From Clostridiales bacterium (GTDB taxonomy: Bacteria; Bacillota; Clostridia; Oscillospirales; CAG-272): a stretch of DNA of 62,365 nucleotides. Where the stretch lies: NCBI GenBank assembly GCA_012837425.1, contig DURE01000057.1, positions 1 to 62,365 on the forward strand, given 5' to 3'. The notes under the pieces are model-generated. The model did no database searches. It had not been told where the DNA came from and saw only the letters and a list, made by a program, of their open reading frames with translations. Shown here piece by piece: positions 51,321 to 60,429 of the stretch. How positions within the stretch are numbered: position 1 is the first letter of the stretch; the number at the start of each line of letters is the position of its first letter. The position numbers were made by a program, and so were the translations under genes.

Positions 51321-51698
51321 ATGGACGGCGACAAGGATTACAGGGGATTTCCCTCGGCGGCGCTTATAGTCGCCCTGGCGGCGGTGCTTATATCGGCTAT
51401 ATCCCTTTATTTTATAGTTTCGGTCTCGGTACAGCTTGACAGGCTCACCGAAAATGCTGCAAAGCTCAGCCTCTCGGTCTCGGAGCTGGCTGCCGGAAGT
51501 GAAACCGATGAAGAAATATTTGTGCTCCGCGAATATGAGGGAGTAATCGGGGTATTCGACTCCTCGGGGGTGCTGGTCGATATCATCAACGTTCAGGTCA
51601 TGAGCCTGCCCGAGGCCGACCGCCGGATGCTTGAGAGCGGGATTTATGCTTTTTCACGGGGCGAGCTGCTCTCGCTCATTGAGGACTATACCGGGTAG
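51321..51698 (+). CDS. BofC-like membrane-anchored protein
   Basis: A 125-residue protein with one N-terminal transmembrane helix (AALIVALAAVLISAISLYFIVSV), a coiled-coil-like linker, and a C-terminal domain LREYEGVIGVFDSSGVLVDIINVQVMSLPEADRRMLESGIYAFSRGELLSLIEDYTG. The latter is the BofC C-terminal fold found in clostridial proteins. BofC in Bacillus restrains the forespore signal for sigma-K processing, but here the N-terminal BofC domain is missing, so the role may differ. Divergent from the PBP gene. Confidence 0.7.
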   Translation: MDGDKDYRGFPSAALIVALAAVLISAISLYFIVSVSVQLDRLTENAAKLSLSVSELAAGSETDEEIFVLREYEGVIGVFDSSGVLVDIINVQVMSLPEADRRMLESGIYAFSRGELLSLIEDYTG

Positions 51699-51743
51699 CC
51701 GGCTGCTCGCTATTCCAAGCACTGCTCATTGCTATATCCGAAC

Positions 51744-51773
51744 AAAAGCGGGACTCACGCCCCGCTTTTGTTT
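51744..51773. terminator. Bidirectional terminator between the BofC-like gene and dnaE
   Basis: AAAAGCGGG / CCCGCTTTT stem (51744-51752 and 51761-51769) in a convergent gap with A-run left and T-run right. Confidence 0.8.
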
Positions 51774-51783
51774 TGCCTGGTAT

Positions 51784-54700
51784 TTATTTAACAACCACAT
51801 TTTCGGCCCCGAGAAGCTCCCTGAATTCGCCCTCTACAAACCCGGTGAGCGCCACTCCCCGCTCATATTGTTTGTATGTCGCAGTTTTGGTGTCATAGAA
51901 AATTACCGGTGTGCTCCCCGTAAATATTTCCACAAGGTTGACAGCCTTCAAAAATTTCTCAGAGCCGGCCTCAACCCGCAGAAACAGCCTTCGGCCCGTA
52001 CTTTTTCCGGCAGTTTTATCCGGGCTTTGCGGCTTCCCCCGAGTGTCTTCAGGCAGCACACTCTTCGGGCTTTTTTTATCATTGAGTACATTTTTGCAGA
52101 AGGCACCCCCGGTGTAGCGGCTGTTCTCGACCAGCGCGCCTGCCTCCTCGATAATGATTTTTGCCGGCTCGTCCTCGCGCAGCTGCACCCTGCCCGAAAT
52201 GTAGACGCCGCAATCAGGCCGGACAAGCTCACGGTATTGCCGGTATACCTTTGGGAACAATATGCACTCAATCTCGCCGTACCTGTCCTCAAGTGTAATG
52301 AAGGCCATGCGCTCGTCCTTTCGGGTTGTCTTGGCCGTGACCGCGCCGATTATCCCGGCAACCGCCACCTCCCGTCCGTCAAGCGCACTGCCCGCTCCGG
52401 GCTCCTCACCCCCGGCGGTAATATCGGTAATGGGGATGACATCAAGGTCGGCAATGCAGCTTGAGTAGCTGTCTATCAGGTGCCCCGAGAAATACATACC
52501 AGAGCACTCCTTCTCAAGCATCAGCCGGTCGCGCAGCGGATACTCGGGTATGTCGGGATATGAAAACCCCTGCGGACCCTCCCCGGGCTCGGTCAGAGAA
52601 AAGAGGTCAAGCTGTCCGGCAAGGTTCCGGCGGTTTTTTTCGGCAACCGCGTCAATAATTCTCTCATAGGACACCATCAGTTGGCTGCGGTAGACCCCGA
52701 GCCGGTCAAAGGCACCCGCCTTTATCAGAGACTCGACCTGACGCTTGTTTATGTCATAGGCCGACATGCGCCCGATGAAATCCTCGAACGAGCGGAATTC
52801 GCCGTTTTTCCGCTCCTCTATGATGTTTGCGACAAACTGCCGGCTGACATTCTTAAGCGCGAGCAGGCCGAAGAGTATGTCCCCGCCGCTGACATTAAAG
52901 TAGATCATGCTTCGGTTAATGTCGGGTGGCAGAACCGATATGCCGCGCCTGGCGCACTCGGCGGTGTACTGGGCAACCTTCGGCATATTGCCGAGCACCG
53001 AAGTCAGAAGAGCGGCAAAATACTCGCGCGGCCAGTGGGCGCTCAGATACGCGGTCCGGTAGGCAATTACCGCATAGGCCGCCGCGTGTCCCTTGGGGAA
53101 GGCATAGTGCGCAAAGCTGCTCATGCTCTCAAAGATTTCGGCGGCAGCCTTCGGGTCGATGCCGCGCTCGGCCGCACCGGCAACAAAGCTCTCGCGCTCG
53201 GCCTCCATAACCGCGGCCTTTTTCTTTGCCATGGCGCGGCGCACAAGGTCGGCATGCCCCAGCGTGTACCCGGCAAGCTCACGGAAAATGCTCATCACCT
53301 GCTCCTGGTAGACGATGCAGCCGTAGGTTTCGCGCAGTATAGGCTCAAGCTCGGGGGTGGCGTATTTTATCGCCGAGCGGTCGTGCCGGCACCTGATGTA
53401 CCTCGGTATCGAGTCCATCGGCCCCGGACGGTAGAGGGCTATAGCGGCCAGGAGATCCTCAATGCTCTCGGGACGCAGCGACATGAGCATCTGCCTCATG
53501 CCCTCGGACTCAAACTGAAAAACCCCCGCGGTCATGCCCGCCGAGATATGCTCATAGGTTTTTTTGTCGTCAAGCGGCAGGCTCTCAATGTCAAACTCAG
53601 GGTCGGTCTGGCGTATCTGCTCCTCCGCGTCTCTTATTATCGTCAGGTAGCGCAGGCCGAGAAAGTCGAACTTGAGCAGTCCGAGATTCTCGATGGTCTC
53701 CATGTCGAACTGGGTTATCGGCGTGCCGTTGCTGGTGGCAAGCGGCACATAGCTGTATATCGGCGCGTCGGTTATCACCACGCCGGCCGCGTGGACCGAG
53801 ACGTTGCGGGGCATCCCCTCAAGCGAGGCGGCGGTATCAACCAGCTTTCTCACCTGCTCGGAGGATTCGTAGAGTTGCTTTAACTCGGGCATCTTGAGCG
53901 CCAGCCCGATGGTCATGCCGGGCTGCTGGGGAATAGCCCGGGCTACGACGTCGACCTCACCGTAGGACATTCCCAGCGCCCGCCCGGTGTCGCGGACCGC
54001 GGCGCGGGCGGCCAGCGTGCCGAAGGTCGCTATCTGCGAGACGTGGTCCTCGCCGTATTTCTGAACCACATAGTCGATGACCTCGCCCCGGCGGTTGTAG
54101 CAGAAATCGACGTCAATGTCGGGCATGCTTATCCGCTCGGGGTTAAGGAAGCGCTCAAAAATAAGCCCGAAGCGTATTGAGTCTATGTCGGTTATCCGGG
54201 TGCAGTAGGCGACAAGGCTCCCGGCGCCCGAGCCGCGTCCCGGACCAACCGGGATTCCCTGTCCCTTGGCATAGTTGACATAATCCGAGACAATCAGGAA
54301 ATACTCCGAGTAGCCCATTTGCTCGATAAGCGAGAGCTCGTACTCCAGCCGCTCGCGGTACTCGCGCTCGGTATGCCGCTGGCCGAATTTTATCTGCCCC
54401 GAGCGCACGCGCGCCTCAAAGCCGTCATATGCCAGCTTTCTCAGGTAGCCCGCCGGGTCATACCCTGCCGGGCAGCGATAGCGCGGCAGGTAGTGCTTGC
54501 TGAAGTCAAAGTCAAAATTGCACATTTCGGCAATTCTGACCGTATTTTCAATCGCGCCCGGGTAATCTCCGAAAAGCGCTGTCATCTCTTCGGTGGTCTT
54601 ATAGTAAAACTCGTCGGTCTCAAAACCTATGGGCCGGCCGTCGGTTATCACGCTGTTTGTCTGGATGCACATGAGTATGGCCTGCGTGTCGGCGTCGGTG

Positions 54701-55335
54701 CGGCGCAGATAATGGCAGTCGTTGGTGGCGACCAACGGCAGCCCGCACTCCTGTGCAAGCCTCACCAGCCCGGGCAGTATCTGACGCTGCTCGGCAAGCC
54801 CGTGATTCTGGATCTCTATGTAAAAGTTGTCCTTGCCGAATATCCCGGACAGCTCACATGCCGCCCGCTTTGCCCCCTCCCGGTCGCCGCGCGAGAGCAG
54901 GGTGGAAATCCGCCCGGCAAGGCAGGCCGAAAGAGCAACAAGCCCGCCCGAGTGCGCCCGGAGCAGTTCATAGTCAATCCTTGGTTTTGAATAAAACCCC
55001 TCGGTGTATCCCTTTGAAACCAAATATATGAGGTTTTTATAGCCCTCGGCGTTCCTGCAAAGCAACACAAGATGGTGGGCATATCCTTCGTGCGAGCTTG
55101 TCCGCTCAAAGCGAGAGCCCGGCGCGACATACACCTCGCAGCCGATAATCGGCTTGATTCCTGCTTCACGGCAGGCCAGATAAAAGGCCACCGCCCCGTA
55201 CATCGCCCCGTGGTCGGTCAGCGCAACCGCATGGTGGCCGCACTCGGCGGCGCGCCCCGGAATATCTTTTATCCGGCAGGCTCCGTCAAGCAGGCTGTAC
55301 TCGCTGTGCAGATGCAGGTGCACAAAATCGGGCAT
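51784..55335 (-). CDS. dnaE: DNA polymerase III subunit alpha
   Basis: A 1183-residue C-family polymerase. N-terminal PHP domain (FVHLHLHSEYSLLDG), polymerase core with PDIDVDFCYNRRGEVIDYV and the catalytic Asp residues, GRGSGAGSLVAYCTRITDID, then an OB-fold (VAVAGIIGAVTAKTTRKDERMAFITLEDRYGEIECILFP). A replicative polymerase of DnaE1 type, in addition to which clostridia usually also have PolC. Start ATG 55335 is preceded by AAAGGAGCGAG and 24 nt follow the whiA stop. Ends at the bidirectional terminator. Confidence 0.97.
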   Translation of the reverse strand: MPDFVHLHLHSEYSLLDGACRIKDIPGRAAECGHHAVALTDHGAMYGAVAFYLACREAGIKPIIGCEVYVAPGSRFERTSSHEGYAHHLVLLCRNAEGYKNLIYLVSKGYTEGFYSKPRIDYELLRAHSGGLVALSACLAGRISTLLSRGDREGAKRAACELSGIFGKDNFYIEIQNHGLAEQRQILPGLVRLAQECGLPLVATNDCHYLRRTDADTQAILMCIQTNSVITDGRPIGFETDEFYYKTTEEMTALFGDYPGAIENTVRIAEMCNFDFDFSKHYLPRYRCPAGYDPAGYLRKLAYDGFEARVRSGQIKFGQRHTEREYRERLEYELSLIEQMGYSEYFLIVSDYVNYAKGQGIPVGPGRGSGAGSLVAYCTRITDIDSIRFGLIFERFLNPERISMPDIDVDFCYNRRGEVIDYVVQKYGEDHVSQIATFGTLAARAAVRDTGRALGMSYGEVDVVARAIPQQPGMTIGLALKMPELKQLYESSEQVRKLVDTAASLEGMPRNVSVHAAGVVITDAPIYSYVPLATSNGTPITQFDMETIENLGLLKFDFLGLRYLTIIRDAEEQIRQTDPEFDIESLPLDDKKTYEHISAGMTAGVFQFESEGMRQMLMSLRPESIEDLLAAIALYRPGPMDSIPRYIRCRHDRSAIKYATPELEPILRETYGCIVYQEQVMSIFRELAGYTLGHADLVRRAMAKKKAAVMEAERESFVAGAAERGIDPKAAAEIFESMSSFAHYAFPKGHAAAYAVIAYRTAYLSAHWPREYFAALLTSVLGNMPKVAQYTAECARRGISVLPPDINRSMIYFNVSGGDILFGLLALKNVSRQFVANIIEERKNGEFRSFEDFIGRMSAYDINKRQVESLIKAGAFDRLGVYRSQLMVSYERIIDAVAEKNRRNLAGQLDLFSLTEPGEGPQGFSYPDIPEYPLRDRLMLEKECSGMYFSGHLIDSYSSCIADLDVIPITDITAGGEEPGAGSALDGREVAVAGIIGAVTAKTTRKDERMAFITLEDRYGEIECILFPKVYRQYRELVRPDCGVYISGRVQLREDEPAKIIIEEAGALVENSRYTGGAFCKNVLNDKKSPKSVLPEDTRGKPQSPDKTAGKSTGRRLFLRVEAGSEKFLKAVNLVEIFTGSTPVIFYDTKTATYKQYERGVALTGFVEGEFRELLGAENVVVK

Positions 55336-55358
55336 GACTCGCTCCTTTCGTTTTTGGC

Positions 55359-56231
55359 TCACCGGCTCTTGGCCGCCTCATTTGCTATTTTCTCAAGCCT
55401 GTGGTTAAGGCCGGATTTTGATATAGGCGGCCGGTGCAGCGCCGCAAGCTCGGCAAGTGAGGCCTCTGGATTCTCAAGTCTGAGCTTTGCGGTGACTCGG
55501 ATGTCGTAGGGCATCGACTCAAGCCGTCCGCTCTCGGCCAGCCGCCGGATGTCCTCAATCTGGCGCCGTGAGGCCGCAACCGTCCTGGCAATGTTTCTGG
55601 CGACACAGTTTGTGGCGCGGTTTTCATCGTTTCTGATGGCGCGCTCTATCTTGCAGTTCATCAGGTCAAAGGCCGCCTGGGTCGCCCCCAGCTTTACCAG
55701 TAGTTCCTCGATAACCTCACTGTCCTTAAAATAAAGCCCGGTCCCGTATTTGCGGTTTATTATCCTGGGAATACAGCCTATTCGGGTCAGTAGCCGGTAA
55801 ATGCCGCGGGCGCGGGAGGCGCTGTGGGGGACAAGCTCGGCGTGATAGGAGGCCGAGCGCGGGTTGCTCAGCGTGGCGCAGGCCAAAAAGGCACCCCTTA
55901 GAAAGGCCGCCGCGCAGCCCGGGCAGCGAAGCTCAAGTGGCAGCGAACCTTCATCCTCAGGTTCGGCAAATTCCACGGGACTTATTGTAATTATGGTTTT
56001 TTTGCTGCCTTTACTGCCCGCCTGCCGGATTTCAACCACATCTCCGAAGCGCTCCCGGAGCATTTTTTCAATAAAATCGGCAGTATCCCGGCACCCTGCC
56101 GAAATAGTGTGCCTGCCCTGTGGGGACTTTGCTGCGCCGTATGCGAGCCCCTCTGCCTGCGCGCGCCGGCAGCAGGCATTTTTCACCGGCAGGCCACAGA
56201 GCTCTTTTTTTACTATGTCGGTATATGTCAT
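55359..56231 (-). CDS. whiA: WhiA DNA-binding protein
   Basis: A 290-residue protein with an N-terminal LAGLIDADG-like fold (CCRRAQAEGLAYGAA, CPGCAAAFLRGAFLACATLSNP) and a C-terminal helix-turn-helix (SRRQIEDIRRLAESGRL, LENPEASLAELAALHRPPISKSGLNHRLEKI). WhiA is a conserved Gram-positive factor for cell division and sporulation. It precedes dnaE. The usual neighbours rapZ and yvcK are not between it and murB, where only 83 bp remain. Confidence 0.95.
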   Translation of the reverse strand: MTYTDIVKKELCGLPVKNACCRRAQAEGLAYGAAKSPQGRHTISAGCRDTADFIEKMLRERFGDVVEIRQAGSKGSKKTIITISPVEFAEPEDEGSLPLELRCPGCAAAFLRGAFLACATLSNPRSASYHAELVPHSASRARGIYRLLTRIGCIPRIINRKYGTGLYFKDSEVIEELLVKLGATQAAFDLMNCKIERAIRNDENRATNCVARNIARTVAASRRQIEDIRRLAESGRLESMPYDIRVTAKLRLENPEASLAELAALHRPPISKSGLNHRLEKIANEAAKSR

Positions 56232-56314
56232 GACATACTCCGCACCGCCAAACGCGGTTTTTTTATTTTCAGGATTCCCGCTGCGTTCGGAATCCCGTTC
56301 TTATAATGTGTTGT

Positions 56315-57229
56315 CTACCGCCCGACAAACCTGATTTCGCACTCGGGTTCAAATCCGTAATTTTTCAGGATTACTGCTTTTATATGCTCGACCAGCGCGA
56401 GCACGTCCCGGGCACTCGCGCCGCCGGTGTTGACAATAAACCCGGCGTGCTTCTCGGAGACCGCCGCTCCCCCGATTCTACAGCCCTTAAGCCCGCTCTC
56501 CTCGATTATCTTCCCCATATAGTACCCAGGTCGCCGTTTGAACACGCTACCGGCGCTCGGGTACTCAAGCGGCTGCGAGGCCCGCCTTTTGTTTATTATC
56601 TCGCTCATCCGCGCCTCAATACACAAGGTCTCGCCGGGCTCAAGACAAAACTCTGCCGACAGTATAACAAGCCTGTCGTTATCCATAAATACGCTGTGCC
56701 TGTAGGCCAGCCCGAGCTCGGGGGCCGGTATCCCGCAGACAACTCCGGCCTCAACATCATAGCAGCGCACCGAGCGCAGCACATCCGAAATTTCCGAGCC
56801 GTATGCCCCGGCGTTCATGAATACCGCGCCGCCGCAGCTGCCGGGAATGCCGTGGGCAAATTCAAGCCCCGAGAGCCCGGCCCTTGCGGCCGCGCGGGTT
56901 ATCGCCGAGAGCGGCGCGCCACAGCCTGCGACAAGGGTATTGCCGCAAATCTCAATATTACGCAGGCGCTGGGTAGAAATCACCAGACCGTCAAAACCGT
57001 CGTCCGAGAACAGAATGTTGCTGCCGTTGCCGATGACGATAAATTTCGTTTTGTATGTCACCGCCGCCCTTATTGCCGAAAGAAGCCCGGCCTCATCTAC
57101 CGGAAAAGACAGCAGGGCCGCCGGCCCTCCAACCCGGAAGGTAGAATATTCGCACAGCGGCGCGTCTTTTATATGTTCAACGCCGGCGCTCTCAAGCGCG
57201 GCGCACAAATTTGTATAATCGCTCATCAA
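56315..57229 (-). CDS. murB: UDP-N-acetylenolpyruvoylglucosamine reductase MurB
   Basis: A 304-residue flavoprotein. FAD-binding YSTFRVGGPAALL, VIGNGSNILFSDDGFDGLVI, catalytic Ser in the later GSVFKRRPGYYMGKIIEESG and Arg/Glu near the end (PECEIRFVG). It reduces UDP-GlcNAc-enolpyruvate to UDP-MurNAc with NADPH for peptidoglycan. Type II-like length. Divergent from coaE. Confidence 0.96.
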   Translation of the reverse strand: MMSDYTNLCAALESAGVEHIKDAPLCEYSTFRVGGPAALLSFPVDEAGLLSAIRAAVTYKTKFIVIGNGSNILFSDDGFDGLVISTQRLRNIEICGNTLVAGCGAPLSAITRAAARAGLSGLEFAHGIPGSCGGAVFMNAGAYGSEISDVLRSVRCYDVEAGVVCGIPAPELGLAYRHSVFMDNDRLVILSAEFCLEPGETLCIEARMSEIINKRRASQPLEYPSAGSVFKRRPGYYMGKIIEESGLKGCRIGGAAVSEKHAGFIVNTGGASARDVLALVEHIKAVILKNYGFEPECEIRFVGR

Positions 57230-57420
57230 ATCAGCTCCGCTTATTGATATGTGACCTAATAATTGCGCCTATAGCGCATGTTATGTTTGTCGCGCTTTGA
57301 AGCGCAGTTTTCCGGAAAGCCCGGCCGCGCATTGCGGGTATCTTCTATAATTATACAATATAACCGTCGGATTTTCAACACCAAATGTGCACACCCTTCC
57401 AAGTTTTAGCCGCGCGGTAC

Positions 57421-57449
57421 TTGAAAATTCCAACAGAATACTGTATAAT
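57421..57449 (+). promoter_or_regulatory. Promoter of the coaE operon
   Basis: TTGAAA-17 bp-TATAAT about 40 bp before the start codon, in the divergent gap after murB. Confidence 0.75.
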
Positions 57450-57490
57450 AATTAAATAATGGACTTTTTGTCAGGGCGGAGGTGTGCCGT

Positions 57491-58090
57491 GTGAAAATAA
57501 TCGGAATAACCGGGCCGAGCGGCAGCGGCAAGGGCACCGCAGGCCTTCTGCTGCAAAAATACGGCATACCGACCATCGACACCGATAAGCTGTACCGGAA
57601 AATCCTGATACCGCCCTCCCCCTGCCTTGACGAGCTGAGAGCTACCTTCGGGGACTCTATTATTCGCGCCGACGGCACGCTTGACCGAAAGGCGCTTGCG
57701 GCCATTGTTTTTACCGACAAGACCAAGCTCTCACTGCTCAATTCGGTCACGCATAAGTATATTCTGGCAAGGGTGAAAAAGCGAATAGCTTACCGGACGC
57801 GCCGGGGTGAGCGGGCCGTGATAGTCGACGCGCCGGCGCTTTTTGAGTCGGGCTTTGACAAAAAATGCGACATTACAATAACGATAACCGCCTCTCGGAA
57901 GTCGAGAATCGAGCGCATCATGCAGCGCGACCGGCTTGACCGCGCCGCCGCCGAGCGGCGGATAGACGGCCAGCCCCCCGAGGAATTTTATACCTCGCGC
58001 GCGGACTATGCCATAAGTAACGACGGCTCCCCTGAGGAGCTTGAGGCCGCGCTGCTCTCGGTGCTGCGGCTCAAGGGCATTATAACATGA
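57491..58090 (+). CDS. coaE: Dephospho-CoA kinase
   Basis: A 199-residue P-loop kinase: IGITGPSGSGKGTAG at the N-terminus, DTDKLYRKI and VDAPALFESGFD in the core. It phosphorylates the 3'-hydroxyl of dephospho-CoA, the final CoA step. GTG 57491 is the start, with GGAGG 8 nt before. Its stop overlaps the following lytic transglycosylase start by 4 nt (ATGA). Confidence 0.94.
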   Translation: MKIIGITGPSGSGKGTAGLLLQKYGIPTIDTDKLYRKILIPPSPCLDELRATFGDSIIRADGTLDRKALAAIVFTDKTKLSLLNSVTHKYILARVKKRIAYRTRRGERAVIVDAPALFESGFDKKCDITITITASRKSRIERIMQRDRLDRAAAERRIDGQPPEEFYTSRADYAISNDGSPEELEAALLSVLRLKGIIT

Positions 58091-58689
58091 AAAAGAACTC
58101 CGGAAAGAGGCCGCCGCTGGCGCTGAGACTTACAATTATTCTCTTGGCAGCGCTGCTGTTCGGCTATCTGTACAGCCTCATGTACACCGCATACCTCAAG
58201 TCGGTTTACCCGCGCGACTTTGGCGAATATGTCTCGGCAAGCTCAAAGGAGTTCGGGGTTCCCGAGCAGGTGCTGTTTGCGGTTATTAAGTCCGAGAGCA
58301 ATTTTGACGCAAACGCGGTTTCAAAGGCGGGGGCCATAGGCCTGATGCAGCTTTTGCCCTCGACCTTCAGGTGGCTGAGCGACGACGTGCTCGGTGAGCG
58401 GCTTGACTCCGCTTTGATATATGACCCCGAAACCAATATCAAATACGGCGCCTGCATGCTCGCGCGGCTCTTTGATTATTACGGCAATTGGGACACGGCC
58501 TTCGCAGCCTATAACGCCGGCATGGGGACGGTCAACGGCTGGCTTGGCGACAGCCGCTATTCCGATGGGGACGGCAGGCTGACCAATATACCATACGATG
58601 AGACCCGCAGGTATGTTGTGTTGACCGGCAAGGCGGTTATGATGTATGAAAAGCTTTATTATTCCGACCTCTCTGGCGCCGGAGGATAG
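58087..58689 (+). CDS. Membrane-anchored lytic transglycosylase
   Basis: A 200-residue protein with an N-terminal transmembrane helix (LTIILLAALLFGYLYSLMY) and a SLT domain: AVIKSESNFDANAVSKAGAIGLMQLLP (catalytic Glu in KSES), DPETNIKYGACMLARL, FAAYNAGMGTVNGWL. It would cut peptidoglycan glycan strands outside the cell, as in wall remodelling. Coupled to coaE by ATGA; a common clostridial arrangement. Confidence 0.93.
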   Translation: MKKNSGKRPPLALRLTIILLAALLFGYLYSLMYTAYLKSVYPRDFGEYVSASSKEFGVPEQVLFAVIKSESNFDANAVSKAGAIGLMQLLPSTFRWLSDDVLGERLDSALIYDPETNIKYGACMLARLFDYYGNWDTAFAAYNAGMGTVNGWLGDSRYSDGDGRLTNIPYDETRRYVVLTGKAVMMYEKLYYSDLSGAGG

Positions 58690-58741
58690 CAGCCGCCGAA
58701 GATGTGTTTTTTCCGAAATAAAATAATCTCAAGGAGTACCG

Positions 58742-59812
58742 ATGATAGACAAGCTCACTGCCGCCGAAGAAAAATACAACGACCTTGAGCGGCGGCTCTC
58801 TCTCCCGGAAATTTATTCCGACCAGAAAGAATACCACCGGCTGATAAAGGAATATAGCGCGCTGACCCCCGTGATAACAAAATTCCGCGAATACAAAAAG
58901 GCAGTCGCCGACATGGAGTCGGCGCAGGCGCTGCTCCGCGACAGCTCCGAGCCCGAGCTGCGAGAGCTGGCCGCCGAAGAATACCGTGCCTGCCGGGATT
59001 TGTCCGAGCTGCTGTATGAGGAGCTAAAGGTCCTGCTTCTGCCCCGCGACCCGAACGACGACCGGAACGTAATCGTCGAAAACCGCGCGGGAGCCGGCGG
59101 CGAGGAGGCCGCGCTCTTTGCGTACGAGCTCTACCGCATGTACAATATGTACGCCGCCTCGGCCGGCTTTGAGGTCACCCTGCTTTATGCCAACGAAACC
59201 GAGCTGGGCGGCTTTAAGGAGGTCTCATTTATGGTCGAGGGCGACGGCGCGTATTCGCGCTTTAAGTTTGAGGGCGGGGTCCACCGCGTCCAGCGCGTCC
59301 CGGTGACCGAGTCGCAGGGGCGGATTCAGACCTCCACAGTCACGGTAGCGGTGCTGCCCGAGGCCGAGGAGGTCGAGGTCGATATTAACCCCGCCGACCT
59401 GATTTTTGAGACCTGCAAGTCGAGCGGAGCCGGCGGGCAGCATGTAAACAAAACCGAGTCGGCGGTCAGACTAATACACAAGCCCACCGGCATTGTCGTC
59501 GAGTGCCAGAACGAGCGCAGCCAATTCCAGAACAAGGAGCGGGCGCTCAAAATCCTGCGCGCCAAACTCTACGAGTTAAAGCAGGCCGAGCAGGACCGGC
59601 AGATAGCCGCAACCCGCAAGACCCAGGTGGGAAAGGGCGACCGAAGCGAAAAGATAAGAACCTATAACTACCCGCAGAACCGGGTGACCGACCACCGCAT
59701 AGGGCTGACCCTCTATTCGCTTGACAGCTTTCTTGACGGTAACATCGGCGAGATGATCGATGCGCTGATAACCGCCGACGCCGCCGAGCGGCTGAAAAAC
59801 GGGGAAATATGA
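58742..59812 (+). CDS. prfA: Peptide chain release factor 1
   Basis: A 356-residue RF1. The tripeptide region reads VPVTESQGRIQTSTVTVAVLPE (PVT where E. coli has PAT) for stop-codon reading, and SGAGGQHVNKTESAVRL carries the GGQ that triggers peptide release. Recognises UAA and UAG. AAGGAG precedes the ATG. Full length for the family. Confidence 0.97.
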   Translation: MIDKLTAAEEKYNDLERRLSLPEIYSDQKEYHRLIKEYSALTPVITKFREYKKAVADMESAQALLRDSSEPELRELAAEEYRACRDLSELLYEELKVLLLPRDPNDDRNVIVENRAGAGGEEAALFAYELYRMYNMYAASAGFEVTLLYANETELGGFKEVSFMVEGDGAYSRFKFEGGVHRVQRVPVTESQGRIQTSTVTVAVLPEAEEVEVDINPADLIFETCKSSGAGGQHVNKTESAVRLIHKPTGIVVECQNERSQFQNKERALKILRAKLYELKQAEQDRQIAATRKTQVGKGDRSEKIRTYNYPQNRVTDHRIGLTLYSLDSFLDGNIGEMIDALITADAAERLKNGEI

Positions 59813-59882
59813 CAAGACTCCCCACTGCACCCGGGATGTCAGCGAAGGTCATAATAGTTCAGTTTATGGGGGTGAGGTGTGA

Positions 59883-60145
59883 ATGGGACTGATAAAGTTG
59901 GATTTTTCAGTTGAGGCCCCGGTTAAACATGTCTGGAATTTCGGACTGAAGGCCGAAATGATTCCCCAGTGGCAGTTTGACGTTGTCGCGGTAGAAGGTA
60001 TCAGCGGCCCTATTGACCATGCGGGGAACAAATACACCTTAGTCTATAAGAAAGCGGGGCTTCATCTGGGCAGCCCGGTGTTGTTGTAATAAAGGTAGTA
60101 GTATATCACGAAAAACCACCAAAAGCTGTCCTGAAGCCGCAATAA
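59883..60145 (+). pseudogene. Truncated and frameshifted START/SRPBCC-like gene
   Basis: ATG 59883 (GAGGTGTGA upstream) encodes MGLIKLDFSVEAPVKHVWNF and on to HLGSPVLL, the first two-thirds of a SRPBCC lipid/polyketide-binding fold, then stops at 60087. The next frame continues in a plausible way (VVVIKVVVYHEKPPKAVLKPQ) to a stop at 60143. A frameshift plus loss of the 3' end beyond is inferred. It lies at the left border of the AT-rich segment, so decay may relate to the insertion there. Confidence 0.55.
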
Positions 60146-60192
60146 AAGCACGAGCAAAATACAAGGATAAACTTGATTAAGACCATATTTAA

Positions 60193-60309
60193 ACTGAGGA
60201 TGTATTGCTCCCAAGCCCCTCTGCTGCTGCATTTATCGGAGGATCGAGTTTAAACGGAAATGAAATGTGGAAAACAGAGAACGGTGTTCCATTAAAGCAT
60301 ATTACCTAA
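60193..60309 (+). pseudogene. Orphan C-terminal DUF4357 fragment
   Basis: A 38-codon open stretch reads TEDVLLPSPSAAAAFIGGSS and then LNGNEMWKTENGVPLKHIT up to the stop. The SPSAAAAFI...S-x-N-G-x-x-x-W-K pattern is that of the DUF4357 C-terminal domain found in GIY-YIG nuclease-like and other phage/defence-associated proteins. A stop (60190) precedes it and no start or rest of the gene is present. It is a relic of a longer gene. Confidence 0.6.
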
Positions 60310-60429
60310 ATATGATAGCCATAAAAAGCTTTTGAATATCGATAAATTTCGGCATGAAACAAGAAGTCGGAAAAGACAATAGTTATATTATTAAATTAAT
60401 GATAGCTTCTTTCAGGAGGTGGTGGATAG

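Noticed and set aside
52681-53883. Long plus-strand frame of ~400 codons
   Set aside because: It is antisense to dnaE; its composition (Arg/Gly/His-rich) and lack of a start context show a shadow frame.
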